Positions 53,164 to 62,504 are shown, counted from the first letter of the stretch. The stretch: 64,000 nucleotides of DNA from RYN-230 sp963782185 (GCA_963782185.1 CAWAJB010000019.1:447133-511132), one strand, 5' to 3'. The notes: a model not told the origin generated them from the sequence alone. Made by a program: numbers and translations.

Positions 53164-54210
53164 TCACCGTCCAGCTGGCACGGGGGCGTAGGCCTGGTCG
53201 CCGAGGCGGCGCAGGATGTGGTGCGAGCGGCGGGTGAGCTTGCGGGCGACCGAGAGCGCGGCCCGGTTAGCGTCAATCCGCGCGGCCACGTCTGCGTAAT
53301 ACAGGTGGTCAGGGGAGGTGGTGCGTGATCCCTGGTGTCCGGCCTCGAATAGCGCCCAGCGCAGGATCGGCGGGCCCTGGTGCGAGAGGTGGCCGGGGGT
53401 GCGCTTGTCATCGGAGGAGTACACGGTGATGTCCAGGCCAGTGTGCCGCACGGCCTGGGCGGAGGAGGAGAACCGGCGGGCATCGCCCAGGAACGCCCAC
53501 ACGATCGCCGCGACCAGCGGCCCGACCCCGTACAGTTCCGCGGCCAGGGTCTTGCAGGCGGGCTGGCGGCGGGCGAACGCGGCGATCTGCGCGTGCACCG
53601 GCGCCAGCGCAGCCTCCAGGTCATCCATCCGCCGCAGCGCCGCCGCGACAGCCTGCGCGCCGGCCGGGGACAAGCCGATGTCTTCACCGCGTTCCAGCAG
53701 GGTGCGCGCGTGCGGGTCTGAGAGCCGCCCGGCCAGGCTGGGCACGCCCTGGTGGAACAGCGTGGCGTGGATCCGCTGCGCCCACGCGGTGCGCTCCTCA
53801 CGCAGGTCCCGGTACAGCTGCAGCAGCACCCGCAGCTCGCACACCTGCTCCGGCGGGATCCACGACACCGGCACCCGGCCCTCCGCCACCAGCATCCGCA
53901 AATGCCGGGCATCGGTCTTGTCAGTTTCCGCCCGCTTCTTCGGGCCCCGCTGGTGTGCGGTCTCGGCCGGCTCGGCCAGCAGCGCAGTGATCCCCGCCCG
54001 CTGCAGCTCCTCCACCACGAACCGCCACCCGGTACAGCCCTCCACCGCGAACGTAACATCCTCCCGCCCGGCGAACCGCCCCAGCCATGTCCGCAGCTCC
54101 ATACGGCACGCCGGATCGATCCGGCCCCGCCGCACCTGCCCGGACACGGTGTCCAGATAGTCGAAGGTGACCTGTCAACGGTGGATGTCAAACCCTCCTA
54201 CGATGGCCAT
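53164..54210 (-). pseudogene. IS110-family transposase, premature TGA at codon 12
   Basis: From ATG 54210 (GAGGAGG upstream) the frame reads MAIVGGFDIHR, a TGA at 54175-54177, then QVTFDYLDTVSGQVRRGRID in the same frame. The DEDD domain follows: AVEGCTGWRFVVEELQRAGI (Glu), ETDKTDARHLRMLVAEGRVP (Asp). The C-terminal domain has KTLAAELYGVGPLVAAIVWA, FSSSAQAVRHTGLDITVYSS (Ser) and GHLSHQGPPILRWALFEAG. The rest of the 348-codon gene is intact. The first catalytic Asp lies before the stop, so a protein begun later would be inactive unless the TGA is read through. Confidence 0.88.
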
Positions 54211-54214
54211 TACA

Positions 54215-54277
54215 GGGACCTCCTCACGCTCCTGAAATTGCTGACGCACCTAGCGTGCGCTGAGCTGAGGAGGTCCC
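54215..54277 (-). promoter_or_regulatory. Long hairpin masking the IS110 ribosome site; possible bridge-RNA part
   Basis: Perfect 12-bp arms GGGACCTCCTCA (54215-54226) and TGAGGAGGTCCC (54266-54277) enclose 39 bases with further pairing. On the transcript the 3' arm contains GAGGAGG, the ribosome site 8 bases before ATG 54210, so folding would block translation. IS110 elements also carry their bridge RNA in this 5' non-coding part. The two readings are not exclusive. Confidence 0.6.
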
Positions 54278-54539
54278 GCATTCATGTCATCTCTCTTGGG
54301 GTCCACGTCGCCGGCCTGAAGGCGCTGCACAACGTGATCATGGCCGAGCGACGCCCGGCCGGTGCTGGTGCTCGGTGACTTGCGGCGGCGGCCCGCACTT
54401 GTGCCCGGGGTGTGACGCCGGTGAATGACGTGCCACTTGGATGGGCACGCTACCACTGGCGCTGAGTCCCCGATGATCGCAACATCGCCTGCATACCCTG
54501 TCGTAAGCGGGGTGTGAGACCCACCAGTGGAGGTGGCAG

Positions 54540-54995
54540 ATGGCCGAGCCCACACCGCCCGCAGAGGGAATTGTGCTGGCCCACTTCATCGTCTCGGACG
54601 ATGTCGAGCGCTCTCGGCGCTTCTACACCGAAGTACTCGGCGGCAGGGTGGCCTTCTCCGGCCCCGGCGGGCTGACCTATGTCGCGCTATCCAACAGCTG
54701 GATCATCATCAATGCCGGCGGAGGCCCGACCGACGACAAGCCGACGGTCACCCTGGAGACGCCCCGCGATCCCGACCGGGTCAGCAGCTTCCTCAACATC
54801 CGGGTCAAAGACATCCACGCCGTGTACGCCGAATGGAGCGCCCGCGGTGCTCAATTCCTGACCCCGCCGAAACAGCACCAGTACGAGAAGCGCTGCTACA
54901 TCCGCGATCCCGACGGTCATCTGATCGAAGTGGGACAAACCACCAACCCAGAGGGGGACTGGTCGCCGTGGTTGCCGTCTCCTTCGGCGCCATGA
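54540..54995 (+). CDS. VOC-family protein, copy B
   Basis: A 151-residue glyoxalase-fold protein from ATG 54540 (GGAGG upstream). HFIVSDDVERSRRFYTEVLG, NSWIIINAGGGPTDDKPTVT, VKDIHAVYAEWSARGAQFLT and RCYIRDPDGHLIEVGQTTNP match copy A at 43177 with about ten differences. The leader (GTCGTAAGCGGGGTGTGAGA) is shared too. The last ten residues (WLPSPSAP) run into a transposon remnant, so the native C-terminus may be slightly altered. Metal ligands in such proteins are His and Glu of HFIVSD and HLIEV. The substrate is unknown. Confidence 0.88.
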   Translation: MAEPTPPAEGIVLAHFIVSDDVERSRRFYTEVLGGRVAFSGPGGLTYVALSNSWIIINAGGGPTDDKPTVTLETPRDPDRVSSFLNIRVKDIHAVYAEWSARGAQFLTPPKQHQYEKRCYIRDPDGHLIEVGQTTNPEGDWSPWLPSPSAP

Positions 54996-54999
54996 AAAC

Positions 55000-55242
55000 G
55001 GCGATGGCCGGCGCCGCGCGCTCAGCGTCGCCGCCTGCCAGGCCGGGCACAAGGTCCGCTGCTTCACCGCCGCAGGCCTGGTCGAGACCCTCCTTCGGGC
55101 AGTCGCCGACAATAGCGTCGGCAAGACCATCGAAGCCCTGCTGCGCCACGACCTGATCATCGTCGGCCTGCCGACCCTGCAACTATGCCGACGCTGGCAG
55201 AACCCGCCTGAGGGCGGGGCCTGGTCAGGGCGGGCTCCTTGA
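55000..55242 (+). pseudogene. IS21-type IstB ATPase remnant
   Basis: About 60 residues read SVAACQAGHKVRCFTAAGLV, ETLLRAVADN and ALLRHDLIIV, the segment after the Walker A of IstB transposition helpers. A preceding KTAMAGAA in a neighbouring frame fits the GKT-x-x-A end of Walker A. Walker B and the rest are absent. It abuts copy B of the VOC gene. Confidence 0.65.
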
Positions 55243-55302
55243 CCCGTGGCTGGTCTCGGCAACCGGCATAGTTACAGGCTTTTGATGTGAACGGAGATAA
55301 CC

Positions 55303-56178
55303 ATGGATCGCACGGCGTACCGCACCGTTGACGTCAACGGCTTGTCTGTCTTCTATCGCGAGGCCGACCCGCAGGATGCGCCCACGATCTTGCTCCTGCA
55401 CGGATTCCCCTCCTCGTCCCGCATGTGGCAGCCGCTGCTGGACCGGCTCGCCGGCCGGTTCCGCCTCGTCGCGCCGGACTATCCCGGGTTCGGGCACAGC
55501 GACGCACCCAGCCACACGGAGTTCGCGTACACCTTCGACCACCTGGCCGCGGTCGTCGGCCATTTCACCCAGGCTCTCGGGCTGGCCAGGTACACCCTGG
55601 TCATGCAGGACTACGGCGGCCCGCTGGGATTCCGGCTCGCGATCGCGCATCCCGAGCGGCTCGACGCGCTCATCGTCCACAACGCCGTCGCCCACGAGGA
55701 CGGTCTGGGCCCGCTGTGGAAGACCCGGCGAGAGTTCTGGGCTGACCGCCAGACCCACGAGGCCGCGCTGCGGGAGAACTTCTTCTCCTACGCCGCGACG
55801 CGGCAGCGCCACGTCGGAACCAGCCCGAACACCGAGAACTACGACCCGGACCTGTGGACCGACGAGCTCGCCTTCCTCAGCAGGCCCGGCCAGCAGGACA
55901 TCCAGACCGACCTGTTCTACGACTACCGCACCAACGTCGCGAGCTACCCCGCCTGGCAGGACTGGCTCCGCAAACACCAGCCACCCCTGCAGGTCGTATG
56001 GGGCCGCTACGACCCCTCGTTCCAGGTCCAGGAGGCCGAGGCATACCGCAGGGACGTGCCAGACGCCCAGGTGCATGTCATCGACGCCGGCCACTTCGCT
56101 CTCGACGAACAGCCCGACCTGATCGCGAACCTGACCAGGAGATTCCTGCAGCGTCGGCAGGCGCACACCGATGGCTGA
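55303..56178 (+). CDS. Alpha/beta hydrolase (haloalkane dehalogenase/epoxide hydrolase-like)
   Basis: A 291-residue protein from ATG 55303 (GGAGATAACC upstream). The oxyanion motif LLLHGFPSSSRMWQPLLDRL is followed by VAPDYPGFGHSD, the nucleophile Asp in TLVMQDYGGPLGFRLAIAHP, the acid in VVWGRYDPSF and the catalytic His in VIDAGHFALDEQP. An Asp nucleophile points to dehalogenase or epoxide-hydrolase chemistry rather than esterase. The cap domain lies between about 150 and 210. It is complete. No regulator is adjacent. Confidence 0.92.
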   Translation: MDRTAYRTVDVNGLSVFYREADPQDAPTILLLHGFPSSSRMWQPLLDRLAGRFRLVAPDYPGFGHSDAPSHTEFAYTFDHLAAVVGHFTQALGLARYTLVMQDYGGPLGFRLAIAHPERLDALIVHNAVAHEDGLGPLWKTRREFWADRQTHEAALRENFFSYAATRQRHVGTSPNTENYDPDLWTDELAFLSRPGQQDIQTDLFYDYRTNVASYPAWQDWLRKHQPPLQVVWGRYDPSFQVQEAEAYRRDVPDAQVHVIDAGHFALDEQPDLIANLTRRFLQRRQAHTDG

Positions 56179-56531
56179 CAAGCACACGGACACCCGGACG
56201 TCACCGAGACAGCAAACACAGAAACCCCGTGAAAACCGAGGAAAACGACCCTGCCAGCAGACAGATCCGGCACTCCTGCCAGGCCTGGACTGGCCAATCG
56301 GCTGCCGACGGCAGAACACTCCGTTATGCACAGCCCGCTCCGCAGGCGGTCGGCGCCCCATTACCGCACCGAACGGCGGTTATCTTAACCCCTCCCGCAA
56401 AACTCCCTGCCTGACCAGGCCCTCTGCGTCGTAGACATGTCGCCCACAGAGCCGCCCCGGGCGAGACATGGAACAAAAGCGGCGTCGGGATGCGGGGCGT
56501 GTCCCTGGTGTTCCTGGCCGGCTTAGCTCTA
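56179..56531. other. Spacer between hydrolase and ISAzo13-like element
   Basis: The 353 bases hold no supported gene. The first part reads as a Lys/Arg-rich low-complexity frame. The left end of the insertion sequence begins at 56532. Confidence 0.5.
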
Positions 56532-58284
56532 AGGGCTCGCAGAGGATTAACCCGTAGCTTCGCGGTCTGGCTGTCATTGTTGTGGTATGCGAGTTGCGGA
56601 GGGGTTCGAGGAATCGCTGGCGGCGAAGTTCACGGTGCTGTTCCCGCACCTGGACGAGCGGCAGCGCCGTCTGCTGATGGGAGCCGAGGCCCGGGTGCTG
56701 GGTCATGGCGGGATCCGCCTGGTGGCCCGGGCCGCCGGGGTCCGCGAGGCGACGGTGGCGCTTGGCGCGGCCGAGCTGGACTCCGGCGAGGAGCCGCTGG
56801 GCCGGGCCCGCCGGCCAGGCGGGGGCCGCAAGCGGGTGGCCGAGGTGGACCCGGGGCTGCGGCCGGCGCTGCTGGCCCTGGTCGAGCCGGATATGCGGGG
56901 TGATCCGATGTCGCCGCTGCGGTGGACGACGAAGTCAACCCGCAAGCTGGCCGCCGAGCTCACCGGGCAGGGGCACCGGATATCGGCGGACAGCGTCGCG
57001 GACGTGCTGCGGGAGGAGGGCTTCAGCCTGCAGGGCAACGCCAAGACCATCGAGGGAAAGCAGAGCCCGGACCGCGATGCCCAGTTCCGCTATATCGGCG
57101 GCCAGGTGGCCGGGCACCTCGCCGCCGGGCAGCCGGTGATCAGCGTCAACACGAAGAAGAAGGAGAAGGTCGGCAACTTCGCGAATAGCGGAGCGGAGTG
57201 GGAGCCCGGGGGCCGTCCGGTCCGGGTGCGCGACCATGACTTCCCTGACAAGGAAACAGGTAAGGCCGTCCCGTACGGGATCTACGACGTGGCGGCCAAT
57301 GCCGGCTGGGTGAACGTGGGCACCGACGGGGACACCGCGGCGTTCGCGGTCGAGTCGGTCCGCCGCTGGTGGCAGGCAGTCGGCAAGCCCGGCTACCCCG
57401 GCGCCACCCGCCTGCTGATCACCGCCGATGCCGGCGGATCCAACGGATACCGCACCCGCGCCTGGAAGGCCGGGCTCGCGGCACTAGCCGCCCAGACCGA
57501 ACTGGACATCACGGTGTGCCACTTCCCGCCCGGCACCAGCAAATGGAACAAAATCGAGCACCGGCTCTTCTCCGCGATCTCGATGAACTGGCGGGGCAGG
57601 CCGCTGACCAGCCACGAAGTCATCGTCCAGACGATCGCCGCGACCACCACCCGCACCGGCCTCACCGTGCAAGCTGAGCTGGACACCGGCTTATACCCGA
57701 CCGGCGTCAAGGTCAGCGACCAGCAGATGGCCGCCCTGCCGATCACCCGCCACCACTTCCATCACGACTGGAACTACACCCTGCACCCGCACGCCGGCCA
57801 GGCCCGCGGGCCCGCGGAACCGGGGCCGCAAGCCCCCAGCGGATGGGACCGCACCACGCTGGCCCACCCCGCGCTGACCGGGCTGCCCGGCAAAGAGCTG
57901 GACGACCTGGTCGCCGCGCTGGCAGGCCCATGGAGCGAACAGCGGGAGCAGGACCTGCACCAGCGGCGGGGCAGCGACCGGCAACGGGCACCCGGAGCCG
58001 GGCCCCCGCCCAGGCTGACGATCGCCGACCGGGTCCTGGCCACCCTCCTCCACCAGCACCTCGCCCTTCCATACCCCCTGCTGGCTCAGCTGCTCGGGGT
58101 GAACCGGACCACCATCAGCCGGGCAGTCCAACAGACCCGGCCGCTACTGGCCCGGCGCGGGCTCGCCGCCGGACAGCCAGCAGCCCGCCTCTACACACTG
58201 GCCGACATTTCCGCGTACGCCGCACGCCAGGGCATCATGCCCCGACCGGAATTGAAATCAGCGTGTTAATCCTCTGCGAGCCCT
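56532..58284 (+). mobile_element. ISAzo13-family insertion sequence, complete
   Basis: The 1,753-bp element is bounded by perfect 19-bp inverted repeats AGGGCTCGCAGAGGATTAA (56532-56550) and its complement (58266-58284). One transposase gene fills it, and its stop codon lies in the right repeat. No clear target duplication is seen. A second IS begins a few bases later. Confidence 0.92.
56587..58269 (+). CDS. ISAzo13-family transposase
   Basis: A 560-residue transposase from ATG 56587. The N-terminal helix-turn-helix region GHGGIRLVARAAGVREATVA precedes a DDE core: SVNTKKKEKVGNFANSGAEW, VPYGIYDVAANAGWVNVGTD, RLLITADAGGSNGYRTRAWK (second Asp) and HFPPGTSKWNKIEHRLFSAI (Glu). These are signature strings of this family. 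The C-terminal 140 residues include a second helix-turn-helix (LLAQLLGVNRTTISRAVQQT). The gene is intact and ends in the right inverted repeat (TTAA). It is probably active. Confidence 0.95.
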   Translation: MRVAEGFEESLAAKFTVLFPHLDERQRRLLMGAEARVLGHGGIRLVARAAGVREATVALGAAELDSGEEPLGRARRPGGGRKRVAEVDPGLRPALLALVEPDMRGDPMSPLRWTTKSTRKLAAELTGQGHRISADSVADVLREEGFSLQGNAKTIEGKQSPDRDAQFRYIGGQVAGHLAAGQPVISVNTKKKEKVGNFANSGAEWEPGGRPVRVRDHDFPDKETGKAVPYGIYDVAANAGWVNVGTDGDTAAFAVESVRRWWQAVGKPGYPGATRLLITADAGGSNGYRTRAWKAGLAALAAQTELDITVCHFPPGTSKWNKIEHRLFSAISMNWRGRPLTSHEVIVQTIAATTTRTGLTVQAELDTGLYPTGVKVSDQQMAALPITRHHFHHDWNYTLHPHAGQARGPAEPGPQAPSGWDRTTLAHPALTGLPGKELDDLVAALAGPWSEQREQDLHQRRGSDRQRAPGAGPPPRLTIADRVLATLLHQHLALPYPLLAQLLGVNRTTISRAVQQTRPLLARRGLAAGQPAARLYTLADISAYAARQGIMPRPELKSAC

Positions 58285-58291
58285 AACGACT

Positions 58292-59357
58292 TGGTGCGCG
58301 ATAGGACTTCTGGGACGTAGCGGGTCGTTGCGGCGTGTCGGTCCCGCGAACGTGAGCGGCCGCGCGGAACGATCTTGATGTGTCGTCAGGATGGGCCCGC
58401 GCGGCCTTGTCGCATCGTATCTGCACCGGCCTGCCCCGCCGGAAGCTCGGCAAGCTGATCGAAGAGCTCGCCCAGCCGTGGCTGGCGCAGCAGGACTCGC
58501 GACTGCGGGACCGCCGCGGCCGTGGCCGGCTGCGCGCCGAAGGCGCAGGTCCCGGCCATGAGCTGCCGTTCGCGGACCGGGTGATCACCACCTTGGTCAT
58601 CATGCGGTTCCAGCTGCCGCACGCCGCGCTGGCGGTGTTCTACGGCGTGGACCGCTCCACCATCACCCGCGCCGTCGGGGAGATCCGGCCGCTGCTGGCC
58701 GCCCGCGGGTTCGCGGTGCCGGGCAAGCCCGGGCTGCGGCTGAAGACGCTGGCCGACGTGTTCGCCTACGCCGCTTCCGAGGGCGTGGAACTGCGGCTGG
58801 ACGGCACGGAAGTCCAGGTCCGCCGCCCGCGGGCGGGCAGGCCCGGCCGCCGCGCCTTCGTCTCGGGGAAGAAGAAGATGAACACGAAGAAGGCCGCCGT
58901 CGTCACCGACGAGAAGGGACGCACCCTGTGGGCGGGGGCGTTCCGGCCCGGCCGCATGCACGACCAGACCGCCGTGCGGACCGAGGGAATCGCCGGCCTC
59001 TTCAGGCAGTACCCCCAGGTAAAAGGCAAGGTCGATGCGAGGTACCGGGGGCTGGCGAAAGAATTTCCCGGCCAGGTCCAGGCCCCGCCGCTGAAGCCGA
59101 AGAAGGGCGCGGCACCTGAGGAAACCGCCGCCTGGGACGCGGAGCGTCACCAGCAGTCATCGGAACGGATCTGCGTGGAGCACGCCAACGCCGAGCACAA
59201 GCAATGGCGGGTCCTCCAGCGCTACCTCGGACGACGCGAGGACTTCGACGAGACCTACCTGGCCGTCGCCGGACTGGTCTCCGACCGCGCCGCCGAGCGG
59301 TAAACACCAGCAAGACAACCCGCCAGGCAAGCACGCCCCGACCCTAATCGTGCACCA
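58292..59357 (+). mobile_element. IS5-like insertion sequence, complete
   Basis: About 1.07 kb with imperfect terminal repeats: left TGGTGCGCGATAGG (58292) and right, read inward, TGGTGCACGATTAGGG (59357-59342). It has one transposase gene. Only seven bases separate it from the ISAzo13-like element. No clear target duplication is visible. Confidence 0.75.
58380..59303 (+). CDS. IS5-like (DDE_Tnp_4) transposase
   Basis: A 307-residue transposase. The N-terminal part has a helix-turn-helix (AALAVFYGVDRSTITRAVGE, IRPLL). The DDE core shows GVELRLDGTEVQVRRP (first Asp), GKKKMNTKKAAVVTDEKGRT, FRPGRMHDQTAVRTEGI, KVDARYRGLAKEFPG (second Asp) and RICVEHANAEHKQWRVLQRY (Glu). The motif set is that of actinobacterial transposases with the DDE_Tnp_4 domain. 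The ATG start at 58380 is not backed by a strong ribosome site; a slightly later start is possible. The frame is intact. Confidence 0.9.
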   Translation: MSSGWARAALSHRICTGLPRRKLGKLIEELAQPWLAQQDSRLRDRRGRGRLRAEGAGPGHELPFADRVITTLVIMRFQLPHAALAVFYGVDRSTITRAVGEIRPLLAARGFAVPGKPGLRLKTLADVFAYAASEGVELRLDGTEVQVRRPRAGRPGRRAFVSGKKKMNTKKAAVVTDEKGRTLWAGAFRPGRMHDQTAVRTEGIAGLFRQYPQVKGKVDARYRGLAKEFPGQVQAPPLKPKKGAAPEETAAWDAERHQQSSERICVEHANAEHKQWRVLQRYLGRREDFDETYLAVAGLVSDRAAER

Positions 59358-59371
59358 CGCCCGCCGTAAGG

Positions 59372-60418
59372 CTACAGCGAGGGGAAGTGGGTGGAGACCT
59401 GGCCGAGGGCCGCCTGCGCCTGCTCCCAGAGGTCGCGGACGAGGTCGGCGGCGGGGGCGGCGGCCGTCAGCGGGTAGGCCTGCCCGGCCCACAGGTTCAC
59501 GAAGTCGGCAAGGCCGGCCTGGCGGGCTGCCTTCCGCATCGGCGAGGTGAGGTGGTGCACCTCAGGGTAGGCCGCCGGGGCCGATTCCGAGTGGGCGCGC
59601 AGGAAGCCGTTCTCGATCCCGCGGGCGGTCCGGCCGCTGAACGCCCGGGTGAGCCTCGTCGGGGCGTCATCGTGCAGCGCCGAGCGGTGCACCGGCGCGG
59701 TCGCCGCCTCCGGGCAGTCGAGGAACGCCGTCCCGAGGGCGGCGCCCCGGGCGCCCAGGCACAGCACCGCGGCGACCGCCCTGCCGGTCGCGATGCCGCC
59801 GGCGGCCACGACGGGCGTGGCCACGCGCGCGGTGACGAGTTGCAGCAGCGCGATGAGCCCGGCCGCCTCTTCGGGGGCGTCGCTCGTCCCGCCCCGGTGC
59901 CCGCCCGCCTCGTACCCCTGGACGACCAGCAGGTCCGCGCCTGCCGCGGCCGCGCGGCGGGCCTCGTCCAGGCTGGTGACCGTCACCCAGACTTCGGTTC
60001 CCCTGGCGCGCAGCCCGGCGATGACGTCCGCGCCCGGGATCCCGAACGTGAACGACACCACGGCCGCCGGGGCGCTCATCAGGTACCCGATCTTGGCGTC
60101 CCAGTCGTCATCGTCGTGCCGCGCCTCCCCTAGCCGCGCCCCGGCGCCGGACACGTCGGCCTCGATCTCCGCCGCGAACTGGCGCACCCGGGCCGGGTCC
60201 CCGGCCGGACCCGGGGCGAACAGGTTCACGCCGACCGGCCGGCTGGTGAGCTCGCCCGTCCGGCGGGACCGGGCCGCCAGCTCGGCGGCGGACAGGTAGC
60301 CGGAGGCGAGGAAGCCCAGCCCGCCCGCGTTGCTCACCGCGGCGGCCAGCTCCGGCGTCGACGGCCCGCCCGCCAGCGGGGCCAGCACTATCGGGATGTC
60401 GCAGCTGTCGAGGATCAT
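59372..60418 (-). CDS. Nitronate monooxygenase (NMO/2-nitropropane dioxygenase family)
   Basis: A 348-residue FMN-dependent TIM-barrel enzyme from ATG 60418 (MILDSCDIPIVLAPLAGGPS); an ATG seven codons earlier is also possible. Motifs: AAVSNAGGLGFLASGY, GVNLFAPGP, ADLLVVQGYEAGGHRGGTSD (catalytic His region), TPVVAAGGIATGRAVAAVLC and GTAFLDCPEA. It is a full-length class I enzyme that oxidises alkyl nitronates such as propionate-3-nitronate. It is intact, unlike the damaged paralogue at 50-51 kb, and differs clearly from it in sequence. Confidence 0.93.
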   Translation of the reverse strand: MILDSCDIPIVLAPLAGGPSTPELAAAVSNAGGLGFLASGYLSAAELAARSRRTGELTSRPVGVNLFAPGPAGDPARVRQFAAEIEADVSGAGARLGEARHDDDDWDAKIGYLMSAPAAVVSFTFGIPGADVIAGLRARGTEVWVTVTSLDEARRAAAAGADLLVVQGYEAGGHRGGTSDAPEEAAGLIALLQLVTARVATPVVAAGGIATGRAVAAVLCLGARGAALGTAFLDCPEAATAPVHRSALHDDAPTRLTRAFSGRTARGIENGFLRAHSESAPAAYPEVHHLTSPMRKAARQAGLADFVNLWAGQAYPLTAAAPAADLVRDLWEQAQAALGQVSTHFPSL

Positions 60419-60815
60419 GCTCCCATCCTCCGCCAGCACGGCAGGCGCGCACCGTGACGTTGATCACGGCGGCTGGCTGTCACGGGCCGGCCACGCCTGG
60501 TATCCGCGGCCCCGAGGTGCATCGCCACTGTGCCGCGGCGGGACGTGCCGTCGCCAACAGCGCCATTGACCGCCCTCGCATAGAAGGTCACATTTCCAGT
60601 GTCCCGTCCTGCCGAAGCCGCCTCCCTGCCGATAGGGCGTTCAGGCTTCTACCTTCTGAATTGAGGAGAGCGGCGCAGAGCAGGTTGATCTGCATGCGCC
60701 TTCGCCGGGGCCGGGGGCGTTGGGCGGGGGATCAATCTTGCCGGGGGGGCAACCGAACGGAACGCCGCGCGCCTCTAGTAGGTGTGAAGCATGTGATGAG
60801 GCATGGCGGTCGGCG
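60419..60815. other. Divergent promoter region of NMO and ECF sigma genes
   Basis: No gene is supported in 397 bases. A GGAAC at 60759-60763 could be an ECF -35 element for the sigma gene starting at 60816, which would make it self-activating; the matching -10 is not obvious. Confidence 0.4.
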
Positions 60816-61376
60816 GTGAGCCGCAGCCGGGACGCCGAATACACCGAGTACGCCGCGGCCAGGCTGCCGTCGCTGCGGGAGTTGGCTGCGGTGCTGTGCG
60901 GTGACTGGCAGCGCGCCGATGACCTGGTGCAGGCCACGCTGACCACGCTGTATGTGAACTGGGTCCGGGTCCGGGCCGCCACCCACCCCGACGCCTATGC
61001 CAGGGCCGTGCTGGTCCGTGAGCTCATCCATGAGCGGCGCTCGGTCTGGGTGAGGCGGGTGAGCCTGGGCGGCCGGGTGGCCGACTCGCCGGCTGCTGAG
61101 GTCAACCACGATGCCGTGCTTGACCTGCGGGCGGCGGTCGCGGCGCTGCCGGCCCGGCAGCGCGCCACGCTGGTGTTGCGCTTTTACTGCGACCTGAACG
61201 TGGACCAGGCCGCGGAGATCCTCGGCTGCTCCCCGGGGACGGTGAAGAGCCAGACGGCCAAGGCCCTGGCCGCGGTACGCCGCGCGCTCGGGCCTGCGCC
61301 TGCCGCCGGTTCGGGCGGCCAGCCCGCCGCGGCGGCGGAGCACCAGATCTACCCAGGAGGGCGCGGCCATGATTGA
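60816..61376 (+). CDS. SigE-family ECF RNA polymerase sigma factor
   Basis: A 186-residue sigma factor from GTG 60816. Region 2: YTEYAAARLPSLRELAAVLC, then DWQRADDLVQATLTTLYVNW. Region 4: AALPARQRATLVLRFYCDLN, VDQAAEILGCSPGTVKSQTA. This is the actinobacterial SigE/SigM-like 70-kDa subfamily. Its last bases overlap the next gene (ATG at 61369), so the partner is co-translated and is probably its anti-sigma factor. Residues after AVRRALG form an Ala/Gly-rich tail. Confidence 0.92.
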   Translation: MSRSRDAEYTEYAAARLPSLRELAAVLCGDWQRADDLVQATLTTLYVNWVRVRAATHPDAYARAVLVRELIHERRSVWVRRVSLGGRVADSPAAEVNHDAVLDLRAAVAALPARQRATLVLRFYCDLNVDQAAEILGCSPGTVKSQTAKALAAVRRALGPAPAAGSGGQPAAAAEHQIYPGGRGHD

Positions 61377-62499
61377 GTCCCAGATCCGTGCGCTGTTTAC
61401 GGAGATAGCCGACGGCGAGCCGGCCCCTTCACAGGTGGATATCCAGCTCGCCCGCCGCCGGGGCCGGGCCCGCCTGCGCTGGCGCCGGGCCTGCGTGGCC
61501 GGCACCTCGGTGCTGGCCGCGGTCGCGGTCGGGATCCTTGCCATGGGGGTAGGGCCGGTCCGGCTCGGTTCCGGCCAGCCCGCCGGCGGGCCGGCGGCGC
61601 CGCGCCAGTTCAACCCGCTGGTTCCCTACCTGTCGTTCGGCTGGCTGCCCGCGGGTAACCGGCTGCTGGCAGGCGGCGCGCGCCCGGAACTGACGTACCT
61701 GACCGCGGGGCGCAACATAGATTCCCCGTCCACGTGGAACCTCGAGGTCTACGCGGCCGGCCAGTGCCACCTCAGTTCCTCGGCCGGGGAACTGAAATGC
61801 TCTACCCAGGCCTTGGAGGGCCTCACCGCACGGATCACCGCCCGCGCGCCGGCCGTGCGGGGCCACCGCGCATTCTGGGCCGGCCCGTATCTGGTCTGGC
61901 AATACGCCCGCGGCGGCTGGGCGGGGCTGCTCCTCCCAACTTCGTATATCAGCCCGAAACTCAGCAACGCGGCCAAACGCGAGGCGGTCAAACGTGAGGC
62001 GGTCAAGATAGCCGGCCATGTCCACTACGGTGCGGCCACGCCGCCGCTGGTGTTCCCGGCCCAGCTGACCCGCCTGCCAAGCCGATGGACGGTGAGCAGC
62101 GTGTACTACCTGCCGGACGGCGGGGTGCTGCGGGCGAGCCGGTTTGCGCTGGGCACGGGTACCCCCGACCTTGGCGCCGACGGCGGCCTGGAATACCAGA
62201 CCAACCTTCCCTACGTCCTCATCGACCCGTCCACCCCGCGCAACAACTCGTGCGGAAAGTCGGCCTCCGAGATCATCAACGGCTACCGGGTGGTCGTGAC
62301 CCACCGGGTGCTCCGCAGTGTCACCGGCCGGGACACCCTCACCAGCCAGGACCTGTGCGCCGGCAACGCCGACGGCCTGGCGCTATACATCGGCCAGCAC
62401 GGCGCACACCCCCCTATCAACGTGGCCAGCCTGTTCAGGGACCACCTGCGGCTGCTCGGCGCCAACCCGGCGAACTGGACCACGAAACCGATCGGATGA
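61369..62499 (+). CDS. Membrane-anchored partner of the ECF sigma factor (putative anti-sigma)
   Basis: A 376-residue protein from ATG 61369, overlapping the sigma gene by 8 bases. The N-terminal 40 residues are cytosolic and charged (IRALFTEIADGEPAPSQVDI, RRRGRARLRWRR). One membrane helix follows (ACVAGTSVLAAVAVGILAMG, about 40-60), then a 310-residue extracellular domain without a recognised family. A tandem KREAVKREAVK, encoded by a 15-base repeat near 61977, is unusual. Position and topology suit an anti-sigma factor, although no zinc HxxxCxxC motif is seen. The role is inferred. Confidence 0.7.
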   Translation: MIESQIRALFTEIADGEPAPSQVDIQLARRRGRARLRWRRACVAGTSVLAAVAVGILAMGVGPVRLGSGQPAGGPAAPRQFNPLVPYLSFGWLPAGNRLLAGGARPELTYLTAGRNIDSPSTWNLEVYAAGQCHLSSSAGELKCSTQALEGLTARITARAPAVRGHRAFWAGPYLVWQYARGGWAGLLLPTSYISPKLSNAAKREAVKREAVKIAGHVHYGAATPPLVFPAQLTRLPSRWTVSSVYYLPDGGVLRASRFALGTGTPDLGADGGLEYQTNLPYVLIDPSTPRNNSCGKSASEIINGYRVVVTHRVLRSVTGRDTLTSQDLCAGNADGLALYIGQHGAHPPINVASLFRDHLRLLGANPANWTTKPIG

Positions 62500-62504
62500 G
62501 CAAG

